Assembly: GCA_030037875.1 (NCBI GenBank)
Contig: JASHPV010000007.1
Location: 1-64,000 of the forward strand
Origin: Thermoplasmata archaeon
GTDB taxonomy: Archaea; Thermoplasmatota; Thermoplasmata; Lutacidiplasmatales; UBA184
Direction of reading: 5' to 3'
Length of the DNA stretch: 64,000 bases
This document shows positions 24,865 to 31,349 of the stretch, in pieces. A program made the translations under genes and the position numbers. The notes beneath the pieces were generated by a model. The model saw nothing but the letters and a program-made list of their open reading frames with translations. It did not search any database and was not told the origin of the DNA. Position 1 is the first letter of the stretch. Each line of letters opens with the position of its first letter.

Positions 24865-25542
24865 TCACAACTCTTCCAAGCGACGAAGGACATCGGTGGG
24901 ACCGAGCGATGTCGCGAGAAGGGGAATGTTCTCCACCTCGCTCAGGCGGACGGCGAGCGGGTCGATTCGACCCGGGTTCGCGAAGATCACGGCGGCGGGC
25001 TTCAGCGGATGCGCGCGGACCGCCACCATCGGAGAACGGCCGTACTTTACGTTGGAAAAAATCAGCGCACGCTGGGTCGTCCAACCGTACACCTCGACGA
25101 ACCGGGAGGCGTCCATCGACAGGATGGCGCGCGGGGCATCCAAGAGCGTGTAGCCATGGATGTCTCGCATGAGGTCGACCGTGCTCACGGCCTTGGCGTC
25201 GAGGAGCTCGGCGACCGATTTGAGGGGAATCGCCACGGCGAACTCCCGCATCCCGAGGATCCCCTCCGTGTGGGGCCGGCTCCCCAGGCGTTGGGCGATT
25301 CGACGCCCATTCCGGGTGTCGATCTCGAGAAGCGCGTCCACATAGTGCCGGATGAACGTCGCGCCCGGGCTGGCGCGTCGCTCGGCCTCGTAGTCGGAGA
25401 TGACAGACGGCACCGTGTCGAGAGCCTTCGATAGTTCTCGCTGCGAGACCTGGAACCCCTCCCGCCATTTCCGGAGCGTTCGTCCGGGATGGGGAGAAAG
25501 GACCACCTCGCCCGCGATCTTTTCGCGCAGCTCGGCCGCCAC
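24865..25542 (-). CDS. HTH transcriptional regulator of the mevalonate operon
   Basis: Predicted regulator, 225 aa, GTG start at 25542. An XRE/Cro-type helix-turn-helix occupies about 20-75 (TLRKWREGFQVSQRELSKAL...VISDYEAERR). The C-terminal half (LIFSNVKYGRSPMVAVRAHP, VENIPLLATSLGPTDVLRRL) matches the archaeal COG1395-type regulators found next to HMG-CoA synthase in many euryarchaea. As first gene of the operon it probably controls its own synthesis and the mevalonate genes. The TATA box centre lies 25 nt from the GTG, so the mRNA is leaderless. Confidence 0.82.
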   Translation of the reverse strand: MAAELREKIAGEVVLSPHPGRTLRKWREGFQVSQRELSKALDTVPSVISDYEAERRASPGATFIRHYVDALLEIDTRNGRRIAQRLGSRPHTEGILGMREFAVAIPLKSVAELLDAKAVSTVDLMRDIHGYTLLDAPRAILSMDASRFVEVYGWTTQRALIFSNVKYGRSPMVAVRAHPLKPAAVIFANPGRIDPLAVRLSEVENIPLLATSLGPTDVLRRLEEL

Positions 25543-25562
25543 ACGCCGCCGACTTTCTGTGG

Positions 25563-25571
25563 CATATAAAG
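25563..25571 (-). promoter_or_regulatory. TATA box of the mevalonate operon
   Basis: CTTTATATG on the minus strand, centred 25 nt upstream of the regulator's GTG. No obvious palindrome flanks it. Confidence 0.75.
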
Positions 25572-25646
25572 ACTTGGCCCTGGTTGTCGTCCGAAGGGTT
25601 CGACAGCCATCGAAGTCCTCGCCGAGAACTCAGGCTGGATGGGAAG

Positions 25647-25751
25647 TGGACTGGGCGAGATTTCCCGGTGCCGGAGGAGACGCCTCCGGCCCCTTTGAAC
25701 TCGCGACCTCTACCTTGCCAAGGTAGCGATCTTCCGCTGATCTACCAGCCC
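25647..25751 (-). tRNA. trnA: tRNA-Ala (GGC) interrupted by a T-loop intron
   Basis: Reading the minus strand from 25751: acceptor GGGCTGG, D-arm GATC-AGCGGAA-GATC, anticodon arm CTACC-TTGGCAA-GGTAG with anticodon GGC, 5' T-stem GCGAG and TTCAAA. The 3' T-stem CTCGC and acceptor CCAGTCC follow only after a 33-nt insert (25661-25693); discriminator A. The acceptor pairs throughout with a G-U at the third pair, the G3-U70 identity mark of alanine tRNA. Spliced length is 72 nt with a TTCAAAT loop. Confidence 0.88.
25661..25693 (-). other. tRNA-Ala intron at position 59/60
   Basis: 33-nt GC-rich insert forming an 8-bp hairpin (GCCGGAGG/CCTCCGGC) extended by two G-C pairs. Exon TTCA faces intron GGGA (pairs T-A, T-G, C-G, then an A-G apposition), flanked by three-base bulges AAG and AAT. 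Same cut rule as the Arg and His introns. Confidence 0.8.
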
Positions 25752-25775
25752 ACCGAGGCGGCGGAGTACGGCCGG

Positions 25776-25784
25776 ACAATAAGC
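25776..25784 (-). promoter_or_regulatory. TATA box of tRNA-Ala
   Basis: GCTTATTGT on the minus strand, centred about 29 nt upstream of the tRNA 5' end. Confidence 0.55.
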
Positions 25785-25825
25785 ACTTCGCCGCAGGGGT
25801 GCCCGTTCGCTGCCGAAATGGAAGA

Positions 25826-25833
25826 GTTAATGG
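25826..25833 (+). promoter_or_regulatory. TATA-like element for the 25859 gene
   Basis: GTTAATGG centred 30 nt before the ATG at 25859; suggests a leaderless or near-leaderless transcript. Confidence 0.45.
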
Positions 25834-25858
25834 GGACGTGGCCCGTCCGCGCCCACCG

Positions 25859-26218
25859 ATGGCCGACGATAGCTCGCCCGGCGAGCCACTCGCGACCCTG
25901 CTCAAGGGTAGCCGAGACCTGCTCAATCCGGAAGAGATAGTCCGGGAAGCGATCCGGGACGTCGTCAAGGACGAGATTCGGCACCACCTGGAGAAGACCC
26001 TCAAGGACGACCCCAAGCTGGCGCACGACCTCCGTGAGGGCGTCCGCGGGCTGCTCGAAGCTCGAGCCATGGAATACGCCGCCTTGCTCCGGGTGGGGGC
26101 CCTTACGGCCCGTCTGGGACTGGCCGCGGTGCCGGAGGAGCTACGGAGCAAGCTCACCGCCGAGGTGGTCGAGCTCTTCAGCCGAGAACTAGGCCAGATC
26201 GTGGAAAAATCGCTCTGA
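25859..26218 (+). CDS. small helical protein of unknown function
   Basis: Predicted soluble protein of 119 aa from the ATG at 25859 (MADDSSPGEPLATLLKGSRD); the frame upstream to 25799 is probably untranslated. It is almost entirely amphipathic helix with many charged residues (PEEIVREAIRDVVKDEIRHH) and no Cys. No family recognised. It ends 10 nt before the PAC2 gene and is likely co-transcribed with it, so a partner role around proteasome-type assembly is conceivable but unsupported. Confidence 0.6.
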   Translation: MADDSSPGEPLATLLKGSRDLLNPEEIVREAIRDVVKDEIRHHLEKTLKDDPKLAHDLREGVRGLLEARAMEYAALLRVGALTARLGLAAVPEELRSKLTAEVVELFSRELGQIVEKSL

Positions 26219-26228
26219 GCTCTCGCCC

Positions 26229-27041
26229 ATGTTATCCGACGAGGTCCGCATCTACGAGATCAAACGGGTCGACGTGGAGGGCGCCATCGTCCTCGACGGA
26301 TTTCCGTCGGTCGGCTTGGTGAGCTCGATCGTCGCCAATTATCTCATCGACACGCTCGAGATGGAGCAGATTGGGATCGTCGAGTCTCCGTCGTTCCCGA
26401 CGGTGTCTCTCGTGAGGGACGGCAAGCCGCAGCACCCGGTCCGCATCTACTCGGGCACCCCGCCGCAGGGACGGAACGGTCGGGGCGCGGACCGGATCGT
26501 GGCGTTCATCTCCGAGTTTCAGCCGCCGCCGAACGTGATCCATCCCCTCGCCACCGCCATCTTGAACTGGGTCCAGGAACAGCGATGCGGTCTACTCGTC
26601 TCGCCCGAAGGGCTGGTCGTGGAGCCCGCGCCGGGGACCAAGGAGCACCGGCGACCCACCAAGGTACCGGAAGTACGAGTCTACGGGATCGCGAGCACGC
26701 GACGAGCGCAGGAGCTGTACATCGAACCGAACGTGACCCCCTTCATGGAGGGCGTGATCACCGGGATCGCCGGGGTGTTGCTCAACGAGGGTCGACGTCG
26801 GGGGTTCGATGTCCTGACGTTCCTGGCCGAGGCCAACCCCGAGTACCCGGACGCCCGCGCAGCCGCCAAGATCATCGAGACGATAAACCACATTCTCCTC
26901 CGGTCGGCCCTCGACCCCGAGCCGCTGATCCACGAAGCGGAGCGGATCGAGCAGCAGCTCCTCACGATCCAGCGCTCGGCCCAGGAACACCCCCGACCCG
27001 AGCGACCGGCGACGCCGCAGTCCGCGCCGATGTACCGGTAG
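26229..27041 (+). CDS. PAC2 family protein (proteasome assembly chaperone-like)
   Basis: Protein of 270 aa in the archaeal PAC2/COG2047-COG1938 family, related to the eukaryotic 20S proteasome assembly chaperone PAC2; the archaeal function is not firmly established. The start AIVLDGFPSVGLVSSIVANY and the core TPFMEGVITGIAGVLLNEGR are characteristic, and ATILNWVQEQRCGLLVSPEG sits between. A helical, Gln/Glu-rich C-terminus follows. It converges with the desulfurase gene, with only 4 nt between. Confidence 0.85.
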   Translation: MLSDEVRIYEIKRVDVEGAIVLDGFPSVGLVSSIVANYLIDTLEMEQIGIVESPSFPTVSLVRDGKPQHPVRIYSGTPPQGRNGRGADRIVAFISEFQPPPNVIHPLATAILNWVQEQRCGLLVSPEGLVVEPAPGTKEHRRPTKVPEVRVYGIASTRRAQELYIEPNVTPFMEGVITGIAGVLLNEGRRRGFDVLTFLAEANPEYPDARAAAKIIETINHILLRSALDPEPLIHEAERIEQQLLTIQRSAQEHPRPERPATPQSAPMYR

Positions 27042-27045
27042 CGGT

Positions 27046-28341
27046 CTACCCCGGGCGCTTCGGGCTGCGCGGGGCGGTTTTCCGTCGCGAGACCGCGGGA
27101 AGAGATTTCGCGTGGGTTGACGAAGCCGGGATCCGTTCGACCAACTCTCGCACCCCGGTGACGAACGCGTCGATGTCCTTCGGGGAGGTGTAGAAGTAGA
27201 ACGACGCCCGGATGCTCCCCGGGAGGCTCCGCTCACGGTACCACGAGTGCACGCAGTGCATCCCCGACCGGACCATCACGCGATACCCCTCGTCCAGGAA
27301 GAGCGCCGCGTCGTTCGGGTCGACGCCGTCGAGCGTGAACGAGTAAATGCTGGGCCGTCGGGCGGGATCCTCGGGACCGAGCAGGTGGACCCGGGGTTCG
27401 TCCGCTAGGGCCCGGGTGGCTCGCGCGTTGACCGACCGGTCATGGGCATCCACCGCCTCCAGCCCGACGTGTTCCAGGTACCCGAGCCCTGCCGCCGCGC
27501 CGAGCACTCCCGCGTAATTCTGGAGGCCGGCCTCAAACCGGTGCGGCGGCGGTCGTAGCTGATGCTCGGTCAGCGTGGTCCATTCCACCGTCTCTCCTCC
27601 CACGATGAGCGGGGAGAGTCGAGCCAGGCGTTCCGGGGCTCCTGCCAGGAGACCGGTGCCGCTCGGTCCGAGCATCTTGTGAAGCGACAGTGTGTAGAAA
27701 TCGACGCCTAGCTCGGCCAGGTTCACGCGCTGATGCGGGGCCGCCTGGCAGCCGTCGATCAGCACCTCGGCCTTCTTCCGATGGGCCCGTTCCACGATTT
27801 CCCGCACCGGAAGGGATCGCCCATCGAGGTTTGACGTGTGAAAGAAGCTCACGAGGCGGACGCCCCGGTCGAGCTCCCGGTCCAGCGACTCCGCATCGAA
27901 GGTCCCGTCGGAAGGCAACCGGAGATGGGCGAGTTGAATGCCGCGCTCGGCGGCCAGTCGCTGCCATACGACGAGGTTCGAGTTGTGTTCCTGGTCCGTT
28001 ACGAGGACGCGATCCCCCGGCTTCCAGTCCAGGCCCTGGGCGACGAGATTGATCCCCTCGGTGGCGTTTCGCAAAAAGACGATTCCGTTCGGCGATGGAG
28101 CGCCGAGGAACCGGGCGAACGCCTCTCGGGTCCCTTCGTACCGGTGCCCCACCTCCTCGGCGAACCGGTGTAGGCTGCGACCCGCGCATCCCGGGTAGTC
28201 TGTGTAGTATTCTTCCACCGCGTCGAGCACCGCGCGAGGGACCAGCGACATGCACGCGGAGTCCAGGTAGACCGGTGGTGGCATGTCCGGCGTGCCCGCG
28301 AGCGCCGGGAAATCCTTGCGCAAGTGTTCGAGATTCGTCAA
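27046..28341 (-). CDS. sufS: cysteine desulfurase, SufS/CsdA family
   Basis: PLP-dependent enzyme of 431 aa that removes sulfur from cysteine for Fe-S clusters or thiolated tRNA. The PLP lysine is in SLHKMLGPSGTGLL, LIDGCQAAPHQRV provides the Asp and His that hold the cofactor, and FLRNATEGINLVAQGL is the N-terminal cofactor loop. The sulfur-carrying Cys is in VMVRSGMHCVHSWY, as in group II (SufS) enzymes. No SufE/SufU or SufBCD genes are in this window. The ATG overlaps the M20 hydrolase stop by 4 nt. The C-terminal 25 residues are a basic tail. Confidence 0.9.
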   Translation of the reverse strand: MTNLEHLRKDFPALAGTPDMPPPVYLDSACMSLVPRAVLDAVEEYYTDYPGCAGRSLHRFAEEVGHRYEGTREAFARFLGAPSPNGIVFLRNATEGINLVAQGLDWKPGDRVLVTDQEHNSNLVVWQRLAAERGIQLAHLRLPSDGTFDAESLDRELDRGVRLVSFFHTSNLDGRSLPVREIVERAHRKKAEVLIDGCQAAPHQRVNLAELGVDFYTLSLHKMLGPSGTGLLAGAPERLARLSPLIVGGETVEWTTLTEHQLRPPPHRFEAGLQNYAGVLGAAAGLGYLEHVGLEAVDAHDRSVNARATRALADEPRVHLLGPEDPARRPSIYSFTLDGVDPNDAALFLDEGYRVMVRSGMHCVHSWYRERSLPGSIRASFYFYTSPKDIDAFVTGVRELVERIPASSTHAKSLPAVSRRKTAPRSPKRPG

Positions 28342-29540
28342 CCTCGCCCCTCCCCTTGGAGAGCGAGGGTGCCCGCCACCAGCGTCGCGGTCCCGATGAC
28401 TAGCGCCGTTTCGGCGGGAAGGAATGTCGCACTGTGCGAGGAGGCCGTCATCGTGGGGGTCCTCACACCGAGACGGAGGAAAGTTCCCGGCACACGTTCG
28501 AGGTACCGGGCAAAGTCCTCGGCCCCCATCCCGGGGTGCTTGAGTTCCACGAGCCGGTCCTTCCCGAGCTCGACCCCCAGCGCGTCCACGACGCGTTGAG
28601 TGGCCGCTGGGTCATTGACCAGCACGGGATACCCATGTTTGTAACTGATGCTCGCCGAGGCTCCCATGCTGCTCGCGAGCAGCCGGACGCGCCGTCGGAT
28701 CCACGCTTCGGTCCGCTGCTTGGTCTTCGGGTCCACGGTACGAACCGTGCCCTCCAAGACGACCTCTTGCGGAATGATGTTGTGGCGCGTGCCTCCGTGG
28801 ATCGTGCCGACGGTCACCACGACCGGGTCGACGGGGTTTCGGACCCGGCTCACCATCGCCTGAAGACCGGTGACGATCTCCGCCGCGGTGAGCACCGCGT
28901 CGGGGCCCTGGTGCGGCGTGGACGCATGACCGGGTGTTCCGTGGACCCGGATCACGAAGTGGTCCGGGGAGGCCATGAGGGCGCCTTTCTTCCAGCCCAC
29001 TGAACCGAGGGGGACCTCCGACGCCACGTGCTGTCCGAGCACGAAATTGACGCGAGGCTTCTCGAACACGCCCCGTTCGAGCAGCGGGAGCGCACCCCCT
29101 CGATTTCCCTCCTCCTCGGCCGGTTGGAAGATTAGCTTGACCGAACCGCGCAGCCGGCCCCGGTTGTGCATCAGCACGTCGGCCGCCCCCAGAAGGCAGG
29201 CCATGTGCACGTCGTGGCCGCAGGCGTGCATCGTCCCGTCGAATCGGGAAGCGAAGGGGACGTGGGTCTCTTCGAGGATCGGGAGCGCGTCCATGTCGGC
29301 GCGGAGGGCCACCACGGGACCCGCGCGCTCCGACTCGATCAGGCCCACGACGCCGTTGAATTTGTTCCCGAAGGTCTGAGCCGGGATTCCGAGGCTCGCG
29401 AGGGCGCGAACCACCTTCTCCCGGGTTCGGGTCTCCCGGTTGGACAGCTCCGGTTCCCGGTGGAAATCCGCGCGCCACGCTCGGAGAGCGGGCAGCCGGC
29501 GCCGCGCCTCCCGGGTCCAATGGTTCGTTGCCCGGGCCAT
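28338..29540 (-). CDS. M20 family metallopeptidase/amidohydrolase
   Basis: Zinc-dependent amidohydrolase, 400 aa, of the M20D group (carboxypeptidase/aminoacylase-like, hippurate hydrolase type). Metal-site motifs: ADMDALPI, HACGHDVHMA, FQPAEEEGNRGGA, and the late HPGMGAEDFARYLERVPGTF with SSHSATF. A dimerisation domain lies in the middle (FVIRVHGTPGHASTPHQGPD). I start at the ATG at 29540, with a TATA box 30 nt upstream. It is the first gene of a two-gene operon with the desulfurase. The natural substrate (an N-acyl amino acid or peptide) cannot be read. Confidence 0.88.
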   Translation of the reverse strand: MARATNHWTREARRRLPALRAWRADFHREPELSNRETRTREKVVRALASLGIPAQTFGNKFNGVVGLIESERAGPVVALRADMDALPILEETHVPFASRFDGTMHACGHDVHMACLLGAADVLMHNRGRLRGSVKLIFQPAEEEGNRGGALPLLERGVFEKPRVNFVLGQHVASEVPLGSVGWKKGALMASPDHFVIRVHGTPGHASTPHQGPDAVLTAAEIVTGLQAMVSRVRNPVDPVVVTVGTIHGGTRHNIIPQEVVLEGTVRTVDPKTKQRTEAWIRRRVRLLASSMGASASISYKHGYPVLVNDPAATQRVVDALGVELGKDRLVELKHPGMGAEDFARYLERVPGTFLRLGVRTPTMTASSHSATFLPAETALVIGTATLVAGTLALQGEGRG

Positions 29541-29565
29541 GACGTGGGGCTCGAGCGGTGCTGGT

Positions 29566-29574
29566 CTAATAACG
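29566..29574 (-). promoter_or_regulatory. TATA box of the M20-sufS operon
   Basis: CGTTATTAG on the minus strand, centred 30 nt upstream of the ATG at 29540. Confidence 0.6.
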
Positions 29575-29691
29575 GCCCCGTCGAGCCTTCGGCGGGACGC
29601 CAAGGCCCGTCGATGAAGGGGCGGCTCCAAGCCGAAAGCCTAAATTTCGTCCTAGTGAGCGGCGCCCGAGCGCCCCCGTTCCGGAGATTCT

Positions 29692-30261
29692 GTGCCGAAT
29701 GGACTGGAGATTGCGGTAGCGGTCCAGGCGCTGCTCGCCATCTGGATTGGCGTGCGCTCGTACGGCAGCTATCAGGGCCGGCTCTACTCCACCGGCCGGG
29801 TACTGATCTTTCCGGTCTTGATCCTCCTCGTGTACGCCGCGACGGAGCTCGAGACGATCGCTACGGTGCCGTGGGCGTTTCCGACCTGGACGTCGGTCGA
29901 CCTGGTGGTCCTAGTCGCTGCGGCCCTCGCGACCCTGCCGATAGCAAACCGCTTGGTTCGAGTCTCGCAACGCTCGGACGGGCAATGGTACTATCAGTAC
30001 GGGATCGAATTGATCGGATTTTACCTCGCCCTATGGGTGGCCCGATTGGCCCTCGCCGCGTATTACGACCCGGCCTCGCTCGAGTTCGTTATATCGTCGA
30101 CCGCCGCCCCCCTGTCCGCGGCCACCTCGGCCGTTCTCGTCCTCATCCAAGGCCTCTTCTCCGTCAGCTCCGGGCTGGTCATCGGTCGTGGCATCGGTAC
30201 CTATCGGCTCCACCGACAGGCCGAGCGGCGCGCCGCCTCCGTGGTAGCTCAGGCCCGCTGA
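29692..30261 (+). CDS. multi-spanning membrane protein of unknown function
   Basis: Protein of 189 aa with about five membrane segments (near 5-21, 35-53, 68-84, 101-123, 141-165). The YSTGRVLIFPVLILLVYAA and WYYQYGIELIGFYLALWVAR stretches recall CcdC-like DUF1453 proteins, but I am not confident of that assignment. GTG start at 29692 with a GGAG 5-8 nt upstream. A TATA-like CCTAAATTT near 29640 would give a short leader. Confidence 0.6.
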   Translation: MPNGLEIAVAVQALLAIWIGVRSYGSYQGRLYSTGRVLIFPVLILLVYAATELETIATVPWAFPTWTSVDLVVLVAAALATLPIANRLVRVSQRSDGQWYYQYGIELIGFYLALWVARLALAAYYDPASLEFVISSTAAPLSAATSAVLVLIQGLFSVSSGLVIGRGIGTYRLHRQAERRAASVVAQAR

Positions 30262-30351
30262 CTCCCCTCTCTCGGAACCGGCTCGAATAGCGTTCGATCC
30301 TTGAGGAATGAGTGATCAACCGCAAGTTAGTCAATCGCGGTCGAGGTAAGA

Positions 30352-30385
30352 GTGAAAATAAACGGAGTTTTTTCGTTAACTTCAC
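30352..30385 (+). promoter_or_regulatory. AT-rich promoter with interrupted inverted repeat
   Basis: AAAATAAAC (30355-30363) is a TATA-like element about 36 nt before the ATG at 30395. The segment is symmetric: GTGAA...AACG...CGTT...TTCAC, with unequal gaps. It could be an operator overlapping the TATA box, or simple coincidence in AT-rich DNA. Confidence 0.35.
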
Positions 30386-30394
30386 CGCAGGGTT

Positions 30395-31090
30395 ATGCCC
30401 GCCGAACTAGCCGGCCGCCGCCGTCGAGCCACCGTCGCAGTTATTCTTGTGGTGATTTTGGTTATCGCTTCTGTCGTGCTGTATGTTCAATTTGGGGTTC
30501 ACTCATCTACAGTGGGCATAACGGCGTACGACGCGAACTCTACGGATATCGCGAACCTAACTTCGCTTCCGGGAACAGGCCATGTCAGGGTGCTCTACCT
30601 GAACTCCACGGCTTTCGCGAATGAGTCGGCGTACCCGAGTTCGACGTTGACCTTTTCGAGCATGATTGGGGCCTTCTATGTCGGCCACCCTTACAACTAC
30701 TTCCAATTTTTCATTAACTTCAGCCTCACCGGACATTTCGCCCCCAACTTGCAGCCGGAGGAAATCACGATCTCGGCCAGCGACGTGGGGCCCTACAACA
30801 ACTCTGCTGCGCTCTTCGGAATTGGGCAGCCCGGGTCCTTGGATAATCTCTCGACGCCCAACTCCATCCTTCAGTTCACCGGTAACAACTCAAGTGCCAT
30901 TTCCTTTGACGTCGAAACTAGTTCCTCGGCAGGCTCAGACTGGCATGGGTTCTCCCTGGAGAACTGGCGATACCAGTTCCTTCTCGGTTCGTACGCAGGC
31001 AACCACTTGCTTCGCCTTAACGCCTCGTTGCTCGGCCTAAGCCGCTCGGTCTGGATTCAACAAAGTGTCAAGATAATGGATGTTCAGTGA
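30395..31090 (+). CDS. membrane-anchored extracytoplasmic protein, sequon-rich
   Basis: Protein of 231 aa with one N-terminal membrane anchor (residues about 12-31, AVILVVILVIASVVLYV) and a polar, beta-rich exterior. It holds many N-x-S/T sequons (for example NST, NLT, NES, NFS, NNS, NSS, NLS, NAS), making it a likely AglB substrate. No family recognised. Codon use differs from its neighbours: A/T-ending codons are common and the stretch 30290-31300 is clearly less GC-rich than the rest of the window, suggesting recent transfer or a lineage-specific gene. Confidence 0.6.
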   Translation: MPAELAGRRRRATVAVILVVILVIASVVLYVQFGVHSSTVGITAYDANSTDIANLTSLPGTGHVRVLYLNSTAFANESAYPSSTLTFSSMIGAFYVGHPYNYFQFFINFSLTGHFAPNLQPEEITISASDVGPYNNSAALFGIGQPGSLDNLSTPNSILQFTGNNSSAISFDVETSSSAGSDWHGFSLENWRYQFLLGSYAGNHLLRLNASLLGLSRSVWIQQSVKIMDVQ

Positions 31091-31274
31091 AGTAGAAAAT
31101 GTACCGACCGGTCGTGTCAAGAAAGCGACGACCTACAGGAGCGGTGGCATGTGCGGTTCTCTTGGCCTCGGTTGGAATGATCGGGCTTTCGATTGGGAAG
31201 GAAACTGCCCGGGTATCTTCTCCCCTCGTCTCTCTGCCCCTCTCTCGGAACTCACGGAATCTCCTTGAGTAGTC
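31091..31274. other. intergenic stretch before dnaK
   Basis: About 185 bases with no convincing gene. A 62-codon open frame (31080-31268) has no recognisable protein features. There is a 10-bp palindrome, CGACCGGTCG, near 31103. Confidence 0.4.
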
Positions 31275-31282
31275 TTTTTATA
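31275..31282 (+). promoter_or_regulatory. TATA box of dnaK
   Basis: TTTTTATA, about 70 nt before the dnaK ATG, predicting a transcription start near 31304 and a leader of about 45 nt, unusually long for this genome. Confidence 0.65.
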
Positions 31283-31310
31283 GTAGTGAAAGCATTCTCC
31301 TGACGCTAAA

Positions 31311-31325
31311 GCGCCCTTTGGGCGC
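31311..31325 (+). promoter_or_regulatory. hairpin in the dnaK 5' leader
   Basis: Perfect 6-bp stem GCGCCC-TTT-GGGCGC located a few bases after the predicted transcription start and 24 nt before the ATG. It could stabilise the mRNA 5' end or act in temperature-dependent control; both are inferences. Confidence 0.5.
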
Positions 31326-31349
31326 GACCTACAAAGAGGCATCCCAGTT

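Noticed and set aside
31091..31274. Possible mobile-element or group II intron remnant before dnaK
   Set aside because: A few bases resemble an intron 3' domain, but there is no reverse transcriptase, no stable domain V and no flanking repeats.
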